Virus record (IMG/VR): IMGVR_UViG_3300010392_000264
Span: 1 to 47,463 of that record
Source: a virus
Direction: 5' to 3' (one strand)
Length of the DNA stretch: 47,463 nucleotides
Shown: in pieces, positions 1 through 6,538 of the stretch
How positions within the stretch are numbered: the first letter of the stretch is position 1
Layout: every line of letters starts with the position of its first letter
Notes under the pieces: model-generated
Told to the model about the DNA's origin: nothing
Databases searched by the model: none
What the model saw: only the letters and a program-made list of their open reading frames with translations
Translations under genes and position numbers: made by a program

Positions 1-127
1 AACTGTTCCACGCCAACTCTAACACCGAAGCCCGCTTTGCTAAGACGAAGGCTGGCGTGGACGGCGGCGCGAACTGGCTGAACGGCGAGAAGTCGAAGTT
101 CCGCGCAATGGCGGCGCAGGCCCCCAA
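1..127. repeat. Terminal direct repeat, left copy
   Basis: These 127 bases are identical to 47337-47463, and the same reading frame (ERF-type recombinase) runs through both copies. An exact 127-base end overlap is what a k=127 assembler leaves when it closes a circular or circularly permuted genome, so this is probably one sequence written twice rather than a biological repeat. The unique genome length would be about 47,336 bp. Confidence 0.95.
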
Positions 128-149
128 TCACATGGAGGCCGCCGAATGA
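1..149 (+). CDS. erf: ERF-family single-strand annealing protein, C-terminal end (continues from 46619)
   Basis: This is the 3' end of the recombinase gene that starts at 46619 and crosses the circle junction. Codons are in frame from base 3, and the gene stops at TGA 147-149. Joined to the right-hand part it gives 867 nt, or 288 residues. The C-terminal tail shown here is Lys/Ala-rich and hydrophilic, outside the conserved ERF core. It overlaps the next gene by ATGA (146-149), so the two are probably translationally coupled. Start and function are discussed at the 46619 entry. Confidence 0.85.
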   Translation, partial: LFHANSNTEARFAKTKAGVDGGANWLNGEKSKFRAMAAQAPNHMEAAE

Positions 150-547
150 CGAAGGTCCGCCTGATCGTCGAGGATCGCGGCAGTCGCGAACGCGCGATGC
201 AGGCGATCTTCAACCTTGCGCCTAGCCAGAAGAAGAAGTGGCGCATCACCATTGAAAGCGAGACCCGGAGCCTGCAACAGAACCGGCTCTACCACGAATG
301 GGTCAGCCAGATCGCGCAGCACACAGGCCACGGCCACGATGAGGTCCACGAGTGGCTGCGCGGCCAATTCCTGCCAGCAGAGTTCGCCGACATCAACGGC
401 TGTGTCGTCGAGGTCCGCAAGTCCACGACGCGCCTGACGGTGAAGGAAATGGCCGAATACATGGAACACGTCCGCGCGCTGGCGGCCGAACTCGGCCTGC
501 ATCTGCGGACAATCGAAGAAGAAAGCCTGGAAAGGATGGCGTCATGA
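146..547 (+). CDS. NinB/Orf-like recombination protein
   Basis: A 133-residue protein placed between an ERF annealing protein and SSB. Residues about 37-60 ([13 protein letters not shown] and following) resemble the conserved RSxxQN block of NinB-type proteins and related phage recombination mediators, which help load annealing proteins onto SSB-coated single strands. Residues about 65-90 are a hydrophilic segment with [10 protein letters not shown]. The start ATG overlaps the ERF stop and its stop overlaps the ssb start (ATGA at 544-547), so the three form one coupled recombination operon. The family call rests on one motif plus context; an unnamed phage family with the same RSLxQN motif is the alternative. 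Confidence 0.6.
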   Translation: MTKVRLIVEDRGSRERAMQAIFNLAPSQKKKWRITIESETRSLQQNRLYHEWVSQIAQHTGHGHDEVHEWLRGQFLPAEFADINGCVVEVRKSTTRLTVKEMAEYMEHVRALAAELGLHLRTIEEESLERMAS

Positions 548-990
548 GCAGCGTCAATAAGGTCATCATACTCGGCAATGTCGGCCGAGACCCGGAGTTC
601 ACGACCACGCAGAACGGCGGGCGCTTCTGCCGCCTGACGGTCGCCACGTCCGAACGCTGGAAGGACAAGCAGACCGGCGAGCGCAAGGAGACGACCGAGT
701 GGCATCGCGTCGTCGTCTTCAACGAGAACATCGCCGACGTGATCGAACGATACGTCACGAAGGGCTCGAAGGTCTACCTGGAAGGCCAGCTTCAGACGCG
801 GAAGTGGCAGGACCAGAGCGGTGCTGATCGCTACTCGACGGAGATCGTCGTCAGCAATTTCCGGGGCGAACTCGTCCTGTGCGGCGAGCGTGGCGAGGGC
901 GGCGGATCGGCCCCGCAGGGCGAGACCTACACGAGCGGCGGCAGGCGGCAGGCGGCCAAGCCAGACATCGACGACGAGATCCCGTTTTAG
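544..990 (+). CDS. ssb: Single-stranded DNA-binding protein
   Basis: A 148-residue SSB. The N-terminus shows the classic OB-fold opening [14 protein letters not shown], followed by [10 protein letters not shown] and the [11 protein letters not shown] strand. The C-terminus is a Gly-rich linker ending in the acidic tip DDEIPF, which in bacterial SSBs recruits partner proteins. It coats single strands made in replication and recombination. The chosen ATG overlaps the previous stop (ATGA); an upstream in-frame extension would run through the NinB-like gene and lacks SSB similarity. Placement with ERF, NinB-like and RuvC-like genes fits a phage annealing pathway. Confidence 0.96.
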   Translation: MSSVNKVIILGNVGRDPEFTTTQNGGRFCRLTVATSERWKDKQTGERKETTEWHRVVVFNENIADVIERYVTKGSKVYLEGQLQTRKWQDQSGADRYSTEIVVSNFRGELVLCGERGEGGGSAPQGETYTSGGRRQAAKPDIDDEIPF

Positions 991-1001
991 GAGCCGCCGT
1001 G

Positions 1002-1427
1002 ATGTCCGCACCTAACATGCGCCGGATCATCGACACTGTATGCGGCGTCTACGGATACGACCGGCGACCTTTCCTGCGAGAACGCCGAGGGCCGCGCGAA
1101 CGAGCCGAAGCCCGGCAGATCATGTGCTGGATCTGCCGGAGCTACGGCTACCCGTTCAACGCCATCGGCCTCGCCGTCCGTCGCGATCACTCAACGGTCA
1201 TGTATTCCGCCCGCGTGGTCGAGGCTGACGACAGGCTGCGCTCCGTCGCTGCCGATATCGTCAAGATCATCGACGCACAGGAAGCGCCTGCCGCTGCTGC
1301 GGTGAAGGTAGCGCCGCCGGCACCGCCGCGAGAGGGCGCGACAGCATACAAGCCGGTTGACTGGGGCGCGTGGGCAGACCGCGTGCGCGTCCAGGAAAGC
1401 CGCAAATTGCACGCGAACAGGTGGTGA
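1002..1427 (+). CDS. Stand-alone DnaA domain IV (DnaA-box binding) protein
   Basis: A 141-residue protein whose residues about 34-75 match the C-terminal DNA-binding domain of bacterial DnaA. It has the AEARQIMCWICR helix, then the HTH, and the DnaA signature RDHSTVMYSARVV at 61-73. No AAA+ domain, Walker motif or domain I is present, so it could bind DnaA boxes but not hydrolyse ATP or unwind an origin. The C-terminal 55 residues are Ala/Pro-rich and unrecognised. A good Shine-Dalgarno site (AGGAG, 989-993) overlaps the ssb stop. It sits just upstream of the methyltransferase and replication genes. Roles could be recruiting host initiator to phage DNA, competing with host DnaA, or regulation; these are inference. 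Confidence 0.85.
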   Translation: MSAPNMRRIIDTVCGVYGYDRRPFLRERRGPRERAEARQIMCWICRSYGYPFNAIGLAVRRDHSTVMYSARVVEADDRLRSVAADIVKIIDAQEAPAAAAVKVAPPAPPREGATAYKPVDWGAWADRVRVQESRKLHANRW

Positions 1428-1431
1428 CGGC

Positions 1432-2124
1432 ATGACCTACGCCCGCAAGGAAGTCATCGGCGACGCGACGCTGTATCTCGGCGACTGCCTTGATGTCATG
1501 CCGACGCTTGGCAATGTCGATGCTGTCGTGACGGACCCGCCATTTGGCGTCGGTAACTTTGTCCAAACGACTGGCCGGATAATGGGGCGTGGCGCGAGTC
1601 GGGGGAAAGCCGTCGAATGGAATGAGAGCGCGCCGCCTGAGCGCTTTTTCGAGATTGTTAGGCAGATATCGCGTCACAGGATTATTTGGGGCGCAAATTT
1701 CTTTAACTGCTTTGAGCCCAACGGTGGCGCGATTGTCTGGGATAAGGCGCAGCAAATGCCGAATTTTAGCAAGGCCGACATTGCGAGCTGCACGCACTTT
1801 AAGAAGACAGAGATCGTTCGGATACCGTGGACGAATTTCACAGCAACACATCGTGCCGAAACCGACCATCCATGCGAACGCCCGGTTGATCTCTATGTTT
1901 GGTGTATACGGTATCTTCCGTTTTGCGGCACCATTTTAGATCCGTACTTCGGCAGCTGCTCAGTTGGCGTCGCCTGCGCCCGGCTAGGCCGCAAGTTCAT
2001 CGGCATCGAGCTGCACGAGCCGTATTTCGACATCGCCTGCCGCCGCATCGAGGACGCCTACAAGCAAGGCGATTTGTTCGTCGCGCCGCCGGCTAAGGCC
2101 ACGCAGGAGGCGATGGACCTATGA
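1432..2124 (+). CDS. DNA adenine/cytosine-N4 methyltransferase, copy 1 (altered SAM motif)
   Basis: A 230-residue amino-methyltransferase of the N6-adenine/N4-cytosine class. Catalytic motif IV reads DPPF at 35-38. The SAM-binding motif I block is C-terminal (DPYFGSCSVG, 170-179), which is the order of beta-class enzymes. The usual FxGxG is altered: the second glycine is a cysteine (FGSCS), so activity is uncertain. The first 24 and last 50 residues are nearly identical to the methyltransferase at 44001, while the centre is unrelated and AT-richer (29 G+C in the row 1681-1740 against 37 in 1981-2040). This points to replacement of the central part by recombination. The start follows a weak GGTGACGG site. 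Confidence 0.85.
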   Translation: MTYARKEVIGDATLYLGDCLDVMPTLGNVDAVVTDPPFGVGNFVQTTGRIMGRGASRGKAVEWNESAPPERFFEIVRQISRHRIIWGANFFNCFEPNGGAIVWDKAQQMPNFSKADIASCTHFKKTEIVRIPWTNFTATHRAETDHPCERPVDLYVWCIRYLPFCGTILDPYFGSCSVGVACARLGRKFIGIELHEPYFDIACRRIEDAYKQGDLFVAPPAKATQEAMDL

Positions 2125-2156
2125 GCCAGACGTTTAATCAAGCAGGGGGTGGCGGC

Positions 2157-2711
2157 ATGGGCAAACGAAAGGCGATCAGCAAAAAGACCCGATTCGAGGT
2201 CTTCAAGAGAGATGGTTTCACTTGCGCTTATTGCGGCGGACAGCCACCGAAGGTCGTTCTTCATTGCGACCACATTGTCCCTGTTGCTGAAGATGGGACG
2301 AACGACATCGACAATCTGGTGACCGCTTGCGACGCCTGCAATCTTGGCAAGGGCGCGCGATCTCTGGCCGCGCTCCCTAAGACCGTCGCCGAAAAGGCTG
2401 ACATACTGCGGGAGAAGGAAGATCAGATCGCCGGATTTAACGCGCTAATCGCCGAACGGCAGAACAGAATTGAAGACACTGCTTGGGATATCGCGAACGC
2501 GCTTAATGATGCGTGGGGATTGGAGCGCGACTGTTTTAACAAGCGCTGGCTGGCCAGCATCATACAATTTGCCGACAAACTAGCGTTGAATGATTTATTA
2601 GAGGCGGTGGTTATCGCAACCGCTCGAAAGCCTTATTCCGAAACGCAGTGCTTCAAATACTTCTGCGGCATTTGCTGGAACAAAATCCGTGGGGAGCGCG
2701 CCGATGGCTAG
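2157..2711 (+). CDS. HNH endonuclease
   Basis: A 184-residue HNH nuclease. The zinc-binding and catalytic core is at 22-62: CAYC (C23, C26), HCDHIVP with the catalytic Asp38-His39 pair, an NL block, and CDAC (C58, C61) followed by Asn62. Residues 70-120 are charged and probably coiled coil; the rest is unrecognised. ATG 2157 has the site AGGGGGTGG (2144-2152) at good spacing and begins like other small HNH proteins. An earlier ATG at 2121 would add 12 residues, but those bases (ATGAGCCAGACG) are a copy of the start of the gene after the other methyltransferase. GC is low (28 of 60 in the row 2161-2220), suggesting transfer. It overlaps the replication gene by 8 nt. Confidence 0.9.
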   Translation: MGKRKAISKKTRFEVFKRDGFTCAYCGGQPPKVVLHCDHIVPVAEDGTNDIDNLVTACDACNLGKGARSLAALPKTVAEKADILREKEDQIAGFNALIAERQNRIEDTAWDIANALNDAWGLERDCFNKRWLASIIQFADKLALNDLLEAVVIATARKPYSETQCFKYFCGICWNKIRGERADG

Positions 2712-3690
2712 AATACGGTCGGTTCACCCAGGTATTTGGACGGACGAGGCCTTCATGTCCGTCTCTGCGCACGCTCGGCTCCTGTACATCGGGCTTCTCA
2801 ATGAAGCCTTCGATGACGGCGTTTTCGAGTGGAAGACGCTCACGCTGAAGGCGCGCATATTTCCGGTCGATACCGTGGATGTTGATGCGCTTCTGGCCGA
2901 GCTTTGCGACGCCAACATGATTAAGCGCGCCGCCGGCCATCCGAAAGAGCCGGGCTTGATCCGAAACTTCAGGAAGTTTCAGCGCCCCAAGAGTCCGAAC
3001 GATTCAGGAATCCTTCCGAACTGCGAGCGGGATTACGTCGGCCTTTCCGGAACCATTTCCGAAACGCTTCCGAAGCGATCCGGAAGCGATGGGGAAAAGT
3101 CGCCGCAGATGGAGGATGGAGGAGGTAATAGGGAGGAGATAAACACCCCCCTACCCCCCTCGGGGGAGAGCGAGCCGCAAATTGCTGGCAAGCCCGATCC
3201 GGTCGCCGACGAGTTCGACGAGTTCTGGACGGCCTACCCCGGCCGCGACGGGGCCAATCCGCGAAAGCCGGCGCTAAGCCGCTACCGATCCGCCCGGAAA
3301 ACCGGGGCGACCGCCGCCGAGTTGCTGGCCGGGGCTAAGGCGCTCGCCGCCAAGCACGCCGGAGACAAGGGCGCTGACAGGCGGTTCGTTCCGAGGACAA
3401 CGACCTGGCTGAGCGAGGAACGCTGGAAAGCCGACAAGCCGCCGCCATGCGCCAGATCCGCCAGCGGCATCGAGGGAAACGACATCTCGTCTTGGCTGCG
3501 AGGCGCGGAGTGGCCGTCGATCCTCGGGCCGCCGCCGCACCAGCCGGGATTTCGTGGCGATCTCGCCGTGGCCGAGCGGGTGCTTTCCAACAAGTTCGCC
3601 CAAGGGCGACGCGACGACCGCTGCAAATTGCTGCGCGACAGGCTGGGCGAGGTGTCCGCCGCCGCAGACGGGGAAGGAGGGAACGCCTGA
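2704..3690 (+). CDS. Replication initiator / replisome-organiser-like protein
   Basis: A 328-residue protein. The N-terminus (residues 1-100: ARIRSVHPGIWTDEAF, then FEWKTLTLKARIFP) is a winged-helix-like domain common to phage replication proteins that bind the origin and recruit host helicase. Residues about 125-185 form a Ser/Pro/Glu-rich linker, and the C-terminal part (WTAYPGRDG onwards) resembles helicase-loader-like tails. The DNA encoding the linker carries repeated TTCCG(G)AA sites and a purine/C-rich tract, as lambda gene O carries its origin. No polymerase or helicase gene was found, so replication probably uses host machinery brought in by this protein. ATG 2704 is chosen over 2689 because the conserved start is MARIRS. 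Confidence 0.65.
   Translation: MARIRSVHPGIWTDEAFMSVSAHARLLYIGLLNEAFDDGVFEWKTLTLKARIFPVDTVDVDALLAELCDANMIKRAAGHPKEPGLIRNFRKFQRPKSPNDSGILPNCERDYVGLSGTISETLPKRSGSDGEKSPQMEDGGGNREEINTPLPPSGESEPQIAGKPDPVADEFDEFWTAYPGRDGANPRKPALSRYRSARKTGATAAELLAGAKALAAKHAGDKGADRRFVPRTTTWLSEERWKADKPPPCARSASGIEGNDISSWLRGAEWPSILGPPPHQPGFRGDLAVAERVLSNKFAQGRRDDRCKLLRDRLGEVSAAADGEGGNA
3014..3165. repeat. Iteron-like repeats and purine/C-rich tract: candidate replication origin
   Basis: Five copies of TTCCG(G)AA or a one-base variant occur at 3014-3020, 3045-3052, 3057-3063, 3068-3074 and 3078-3085 (the last is ATCCGGAA). The last four are spaced 12, 11 and 10 bp apart, about one helical turn. They are followed by a purine-rich run (about 3088-3140) and then C-runs and a CCCC-CTCG-GGGG hairpin near 3160. 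All lie in the linker-coding part of the initiator-like gene, the position of ori in lambda O. Origin function is inference. Confidence 0.45.
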
Positions 3691-3878
3691 TGTTCGACGA
3701 AACGGAAGCACGGCGGATACACCGTGGCAAGCCGCAGGTTGACGAGCGCGGATGGGAGCGCCGCCGTGCTGGCGAGTGGTCCGGCACCGGCAGCGACCGC
3801 GCGGTGCGGATGATCTACCTGCCGCCGCTGCGGACGTTCGCCGACGTGACGGACGCCGACCGGGAGACGTGGGCATGA
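3690..3878 (+). CDS. Small hypothetical protein, charged
   Basis: A 62-residue, Arg/Glu-rich soluble protein with the stretch RAVRMIYLPPLRTFADVTDA near the C-terminus. No family recognised. The start overlaps the replication gene stop (TGATG) and its stop overlaps the next start (ATGA), so it is almost certainly translated as part of the early operon. No signal peptide, membrane segment or Cys motif is visible. Confidence 0.6.
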   Translation: MFDETEARRIHRGKPQVDERGWERRRAGEWSGTGSDRAVRMIYLPPLRTFADVTDADRETWA

Positions 3879-4078
3879 CCGCCGACCCGATCCCCTGCGA
3901 GTACGTCGCCGCCGTCCCGCTGCCGAGCGAGGGGCGCATCCGCTTCTCCGTGATCCGGGGCGGCAACATCGTGGACACGTACACGATCCCGGCGGAGCGA
4001 TGCGGCGCTGTGCTGGCGAACTTCGCGACCGCGATGGGCGAGGTGATGCGGAAGCGTCAGGACTGGAGGGAAGCGTGA
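3875..4078 (+). CDS. Small hypothetical protein
   Basis: A 67-residue protein with an alternating hydrophobic pattern (RIRFSVIRGGNIVDTYTI at about 19-36) suggesting a small beta-rich domain, then an amphipathic helix rich in Ala and Arg. No family recognised. It is coupled at both ends by overlapping start and stop codons (ATGA at 3875 and TGATG at 4076), which supports it as a real gene. Confidence 0.6.
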   Translation: MTADPIPCEYVAAVPLPSEGRIRFSVIRGGNIVDTYTIPAERCGAVLANFATAMGEVMRKRQDWREA

Positions 4079-4359
4079 TGCCGATGACCGACGAGCAGAA
4101 GAAGGAATGGGCGAAGGTAGCTGATAACGCTTACATGAAATCTGACGGAGAGTGGCCGTCTGAAACATGGGGCGATGTCGTCGAAGCCGTCGCCCCGCTG
4201 ATCCGGCGCGCGGCGCTGGAGGAGGCGGCGGCCGAATTTACCAGACGCCGGGACAAAGCCGAAGCGAATGGCGACAACGAGGCGTGGGAGACGTGGGAGC
4301 GAGCCCACGATGTTGTCGTGCGGGGGTTGCTCGTCGACGCGGAGCCGACCGATGCCTGA
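4078..4359 (+). CDS. Small EQKxEW/LEEAA-family protein, copy 1
   Basis: A 93-residue helical acidic protein. Its opening TDEQKKEW and central VVEAVAPLIRRAALEEAA match the protein at 4996-5307 (PEQKREW ... VVEAVTPLIRKAVLEEAA) and more weakly the leftward gene at 35170-35505 (TPEIKDEW ... LEAIAPAIYEAGL). The family is unnamed to me. Such small phage-genus-specific paralogues usually have accessory roles. The start overlaps the previous stop; ATG 4084 two codons later is equally possible. It overlaps the next gene by 8 nt. Confidence 0.65.
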   Translation: MPMTDEQKKEWAKVADNAYMKSDGEWPSETWGDVVEAVAPLIRRAALEEAAAEFTRRRDKAEANGDNEAWETWERAHDVVVRGLLVDAEPTDA

Positions 4360-4933
4360 CGGATCAATTGGCGGCTACAGCCTCGGCGCAATCGTCCACG
4401 GCGACAGCCTCTCCGGCGATCCGCGTTCCGAAAGCCAGACCCGGATGTATCCGATCTGGCAAGCCATCGGCGACGGGTGGGCGAACTCGATCATGGCTCC
4501 GACGATGGAGGATGCCATGCGGGAGATCGCCACGACGCAGGCGACCATCGGCCGAAGCCTGACGTGGAAGCCCGGTCGCCCCGACGCCAAGGGCCGCCCA
4601 ACTGTCGAGTGGTCCCTGCGATATCCGGACGGCCGCGTTACGACGGGAACTGTCCGACGCAAGCGATCCAACATCATCACGGCCGAAGGCTCGCGCCGGA
4701 CGACGCATGCTCGCAAGCCGAAGATCATGGCCGCTATCATCGCCGAATACCGTTCCGGCGACGAGTCCGTGGCGAAGATCGCTAAGCGCCACGGCGTCAC
4801 GGCGAGGACGATTTACCAGATCCTCGAAGACGCCGGAGTGCCGAAGCGATCCGTGTTCGGCGTGAAACCGTCTAGGAAGCCCGTACAGCGCGATGACGAC
4901 GCTTCGGCTACCCAGGCACATAAAAACCGATGA
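4352..4933 (+). CDS. Putative DNA-binding protein with C-terminal helix-turn-helix
   Basis: A 193-residue protein. Residues about 130-170 hold a clear resolvase/homeodomain-type HTH: KIMAAIIAEYRSG, then VAKIAKRHGVTARTIYQIL, where the second half reads as the turn and recognition helix. The N-terminal 120 residues look like a small beta-rich domain (WKPGRPDAKGRP, VEWSLRYPDGRV) I do not recognise. It could regulate the early operon or act at the nearby origin. The start at 4352 overlaps the previous gene by 8 nt; an upstream extension lies in that gene and is not supported. It is followed by a short non-coding gap to 4995. Confidence 0.65.
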   Translation: MPDGSIGGYSLGAIVHGDSLSGDPRSESQTRMYPIWQAIGDGWANSIMAPTMEDAMREIATTQATIGRSLTWKPGRPDAKGRPTVEWSLRYPDGRVTTGTVRRKRSNIITAEGSRRTTHARKPKIMAAIIAEYRSGDESVAKIAKRHGVTARTIYQILEDAGVPKRSVFGVKPSRKPVQRDDDASATQAHKNR

Positions 4934-4995
4934 TGCGCGCTCACGGGCCGTATTTTGGGCCGTAGCGGCGAACGTAGCGACGGATGGAGGGCGAC

Positions 4996-5307
4996 ATGAC
5001 GCCGGAGCAGAAGCGGGAGTGGGTTGAAGCGGCCAAGGGGCCGTTCGAGGTGGAGCCGGGTAAGTATCCGGACGGGCTTGAGTTCGGCGACTGGATTTTC
5101 GAGCAGGTTGTCGAGGCCGTGACCCCGCTGATCCGCAAGGCTGTGCTGGAGGAAGCGGCAGAGCGCATTTACTACGCCGTTGACGCGATGGAGCCGCCGG
5201 ACGGCTGGTCGGACGCCGAAAAGTCGAAATGGGAAAACGGAACGCTGGATGCGGTTAACGTGGCGGAGGCCACCATTCGCGACATGATCGACAAGGAGGC
5301 CGACTGA
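4996..5307 (+). CDS. Small EQKxEW/LEEAA-family protein, copy 2
   Basis: A 103-residue paralogue of the gene at 4078 (same order: PEQKREW near the start, then PLIRKAVLEEAAERI). The C-terminal half (GWSDAEKSKWENGTLDAVNV) is unlike copy 1, so the family keeps a conserved N-terminal helix pair with variable tails. ATG 4996 is preferred over 4984 because GGAGGG (about 4986-4991) is then correctly spaced upstream. Its stop overlaps the next start. Confidence 0.65.
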   Translation: MTPEQKREWVEAAKGPFEVEPGKYPDGLEFGDWIFEQVVEAVTPLIRKAVLEEAAERIYYAVDAMEPPDGWSDAEKSKWENGTLDAVNVAEATIRDMIDKEAD

Positions 5308-5756
5308 TGGGCAAGCACGACATCGCTCCGACGCCCGAACGTCTCGCCAAGAGCGCCGTCGTCTCCGGCGAGACGATCCGCGCCGGCGTTAAGGCGTGGT
5401 ACGACATGGACCAGGCCGGGCCGCCCGTGATCGAGCGCGTCGAGAAGTACATCACGCCCGATCAGTTCAGGTTCATGCGCGACTACCGTGCCGACCTGAT
5501 CCGCTCCGGCATCTGGCGCAGCCCGCCCGCAGGCACATACGGCGAGGTGACCGGCGGCGAACAGTCCACGGTCGCCGATCTGGCGTTCACCCGCGTCATC
5601 CGCATTGAGCGCTACGTGTGCAGCCACATGGGCACGGCGGCCAAGGATCTGCTGCGCAACGTGGCGGTAGACGGCGCGACCGTGCCTGCCCACACGCCGC
5701 CGTACTGGCTGCGGCCGTTTCGACGCGCCGTCACCGTGGCGATGGGGTGGCGGTGA
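5307..5756 (+). CDS. Hypothetical protein, last of the early rightward block
   Basis: A 149-residue soluble, mixed alpha/beta protein with no signal or membrane segment. Recognisable stretches are ITPDQFRFMRDYRADLIRSG and FTRVIRIERYVCSHMG. The C-terminus is basic (RPFRRAVTVAMGWR). I do not recognise the family. It starts at an overlapping TGATGG and ends just before a promoter-like and terminator-like region (5762-5856), so it may be the last gene of the early transcription unit. Confidence 0.6.
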   Translation: MGKHDIAPTPERLAKSAVVSGETIRAGVKAWYDMDQAGPPVIERVEKYITPDQFRFMRDYRADLIRSGIWRSPPAGTYGEVTGGEQSTVADLAFTRVIRIERYVCSHMGTAAKDLLRNVAVDGATVPAHTPPYWLRPFRRAVTVAMGWR

Positions 5757-5761
5757 TGCGC

Positions 5762-5788
5762 TTGACACTAGCGTCGAAAGGTGATAAC
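5762..5788 (+). promoter_or_regulatory. Candidate promoter in intergenic gap
   Basis: A perfect TTGACA (5762-5767) is followed 15 bp later by GATAAC (5783-5788; four of six matches to TATAAT). It lies in the 117-bp gap between the early genes and the late/packaging block, where a promoter would be expected. The spacer is shorter than ideal, so this is tentative. Confidence 0.35.
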
Positions 5789-5833
5789 CGTGAGGGGCAC
5801 GACACGAAATCCGCCAAAAATCAGGCCTGCACG

Positions 5834-5856
5834 GCTCCGCTCTCGGCGGGCTTTTC
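5834..5856 (+). terminator. Weak terminator or attenuator hairpin
   Basis: CCGC (5837-5840) pairs with GCGG (5846-5849) around a 5-nt loop, with a possible T-G extension, followed by C-TTTT (5851-5855). An upstream CCGCC at 5811-5815 can compete for the same GGCGG, giving an alternative fold. With the promoter-like site at 5762 it would end a transcript of about 60 nt, before the Shine-Dalgarno site of the gene at 5874. Confidence 0.35.
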
Positions 5857-5873
5857 TGTGACCGGAGGCTGAG

Positions 5874-6161
5874 ATGCGTCGCTACGTGACGATGGCGCGG
5901 CCGAAAGCCTGTGAAGCCGCGAAGGCGGTATTGCATGATCCGGCCAGAAGCAAGAAGGCGATGACCGCAGCCGGTCGCCATCTGACGCAGCCAACGCGCG
6001 CCGGCTACTACGACGATGCGGCCGAAGCTTTCGTCGAGCATCCGCACATCACCGTGTTCGAGGCCGACAACGAACCATTCCGAACGGGCCTGCTGGACGC
6101 GAATGGCGCGGATATCTACGCGGTTGATGAGCGCGAGCCGATAGGATTCAGGCTGAGATGA
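5874..6161 (+). CDS. Hypothetical protein
   Basis: A 95-residue protein, basic at the N-terminus and acidic in the second half (FVEHPHITVFEADNEPFRTG, then YAVDEREPIGFRLR). No family recognised. A strong Shine-Dalgarno site (CCGGAGG) lies 6 nt before ATG. Its stop overlaps the start of the Tat-signal gene (ATGAGC at 6158), so the two are co-translated. Being first after the intergenic region, it may belong to the late transcription unit. Confidence 0.6.
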   Translation: MRRYVTMARPKACEAAKAVLHDPARSKKAMTAAGRHLTQPTRAGYYDDAAEAFVEHPHITVFEADNEPFRTGLLDANGADIYAVDEREPIGFRLR

Positions 6162-6496
6162 GCATTAGCCGACGCGATCTGTTCAAGACGGCCGGCGCTG
6201 CGGCTGCGGTCGCGGCCGTGCCGGCGCTTCCGTTTATGGGTAATGCAAGCGCATTGCCGACGCTCTACGGCGACATGATCCACGACGATGCGCCGGCGTT
6301 GAATGCGCTGATCCGTGGCAAGCCCGTCCGCAACCTGTCAAGCGCAATTGTGCGCATGCCAGAGCGCGTGGTTCACGGCGGCAGGTTTCTGCTGAAAGCG
6401 CCGCTGGACGCTCGAAACGGCGGCTGGATAAACTTCAGCCAGTCGTATTTTCAGATGGCCGAAGATTTCGACGGTAGGGGGCATGATCGTGGTTGA
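6158..6496 (+). CDS. Twin-arginine signal protein with beta-helix-like N-terminus, apparently frameshifted
   Basis: A 112-residue product as read. The N-terminus is a Tat signal: SRRDLFK (4-10), an Ala-rich hydrophobic core, and an AxA-type site near NASA (about 29-32). The mature part (HDDAPALNALIRG, then GGRFLLKAPLDARN) resembles the start of pectate-lyase-like right-handed beta-helix proteins found in phage tails. The frame ends soon after a run of five G (6477-6481). Dropping one G continues in frame as MIVVDKSVAGDCFVNARAA to TGA 6540-6542, which overlaps the next start (ATGA at 6539). A real or programmed frameshift, or a sequence error, is therefore likely. The function of the short product is unknown. 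Confidence 0.6.
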   Translation: MSISRRDLFKTAGAAAAVAAVPALPFMGNASALPTLYGDMIHDDAPALNALIRGKPVRNLSSAIVRMPERVVHGGRFLLKAPLDARNGGWINFSQSYFQMAEDFDGRGHDRG

Positions 6497-6538
6497 CAAG
6501 AGCGTGGCGGGAGACTGTTTCGTCAACGCGCGCGCCGC

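Noticed and set aside
5168-6047. Reverse-strand frame across 5172-6047
   Set aside because: It is antisense to coupled forward genes and to the promoter/hairpin region; no ribosome site or domain.
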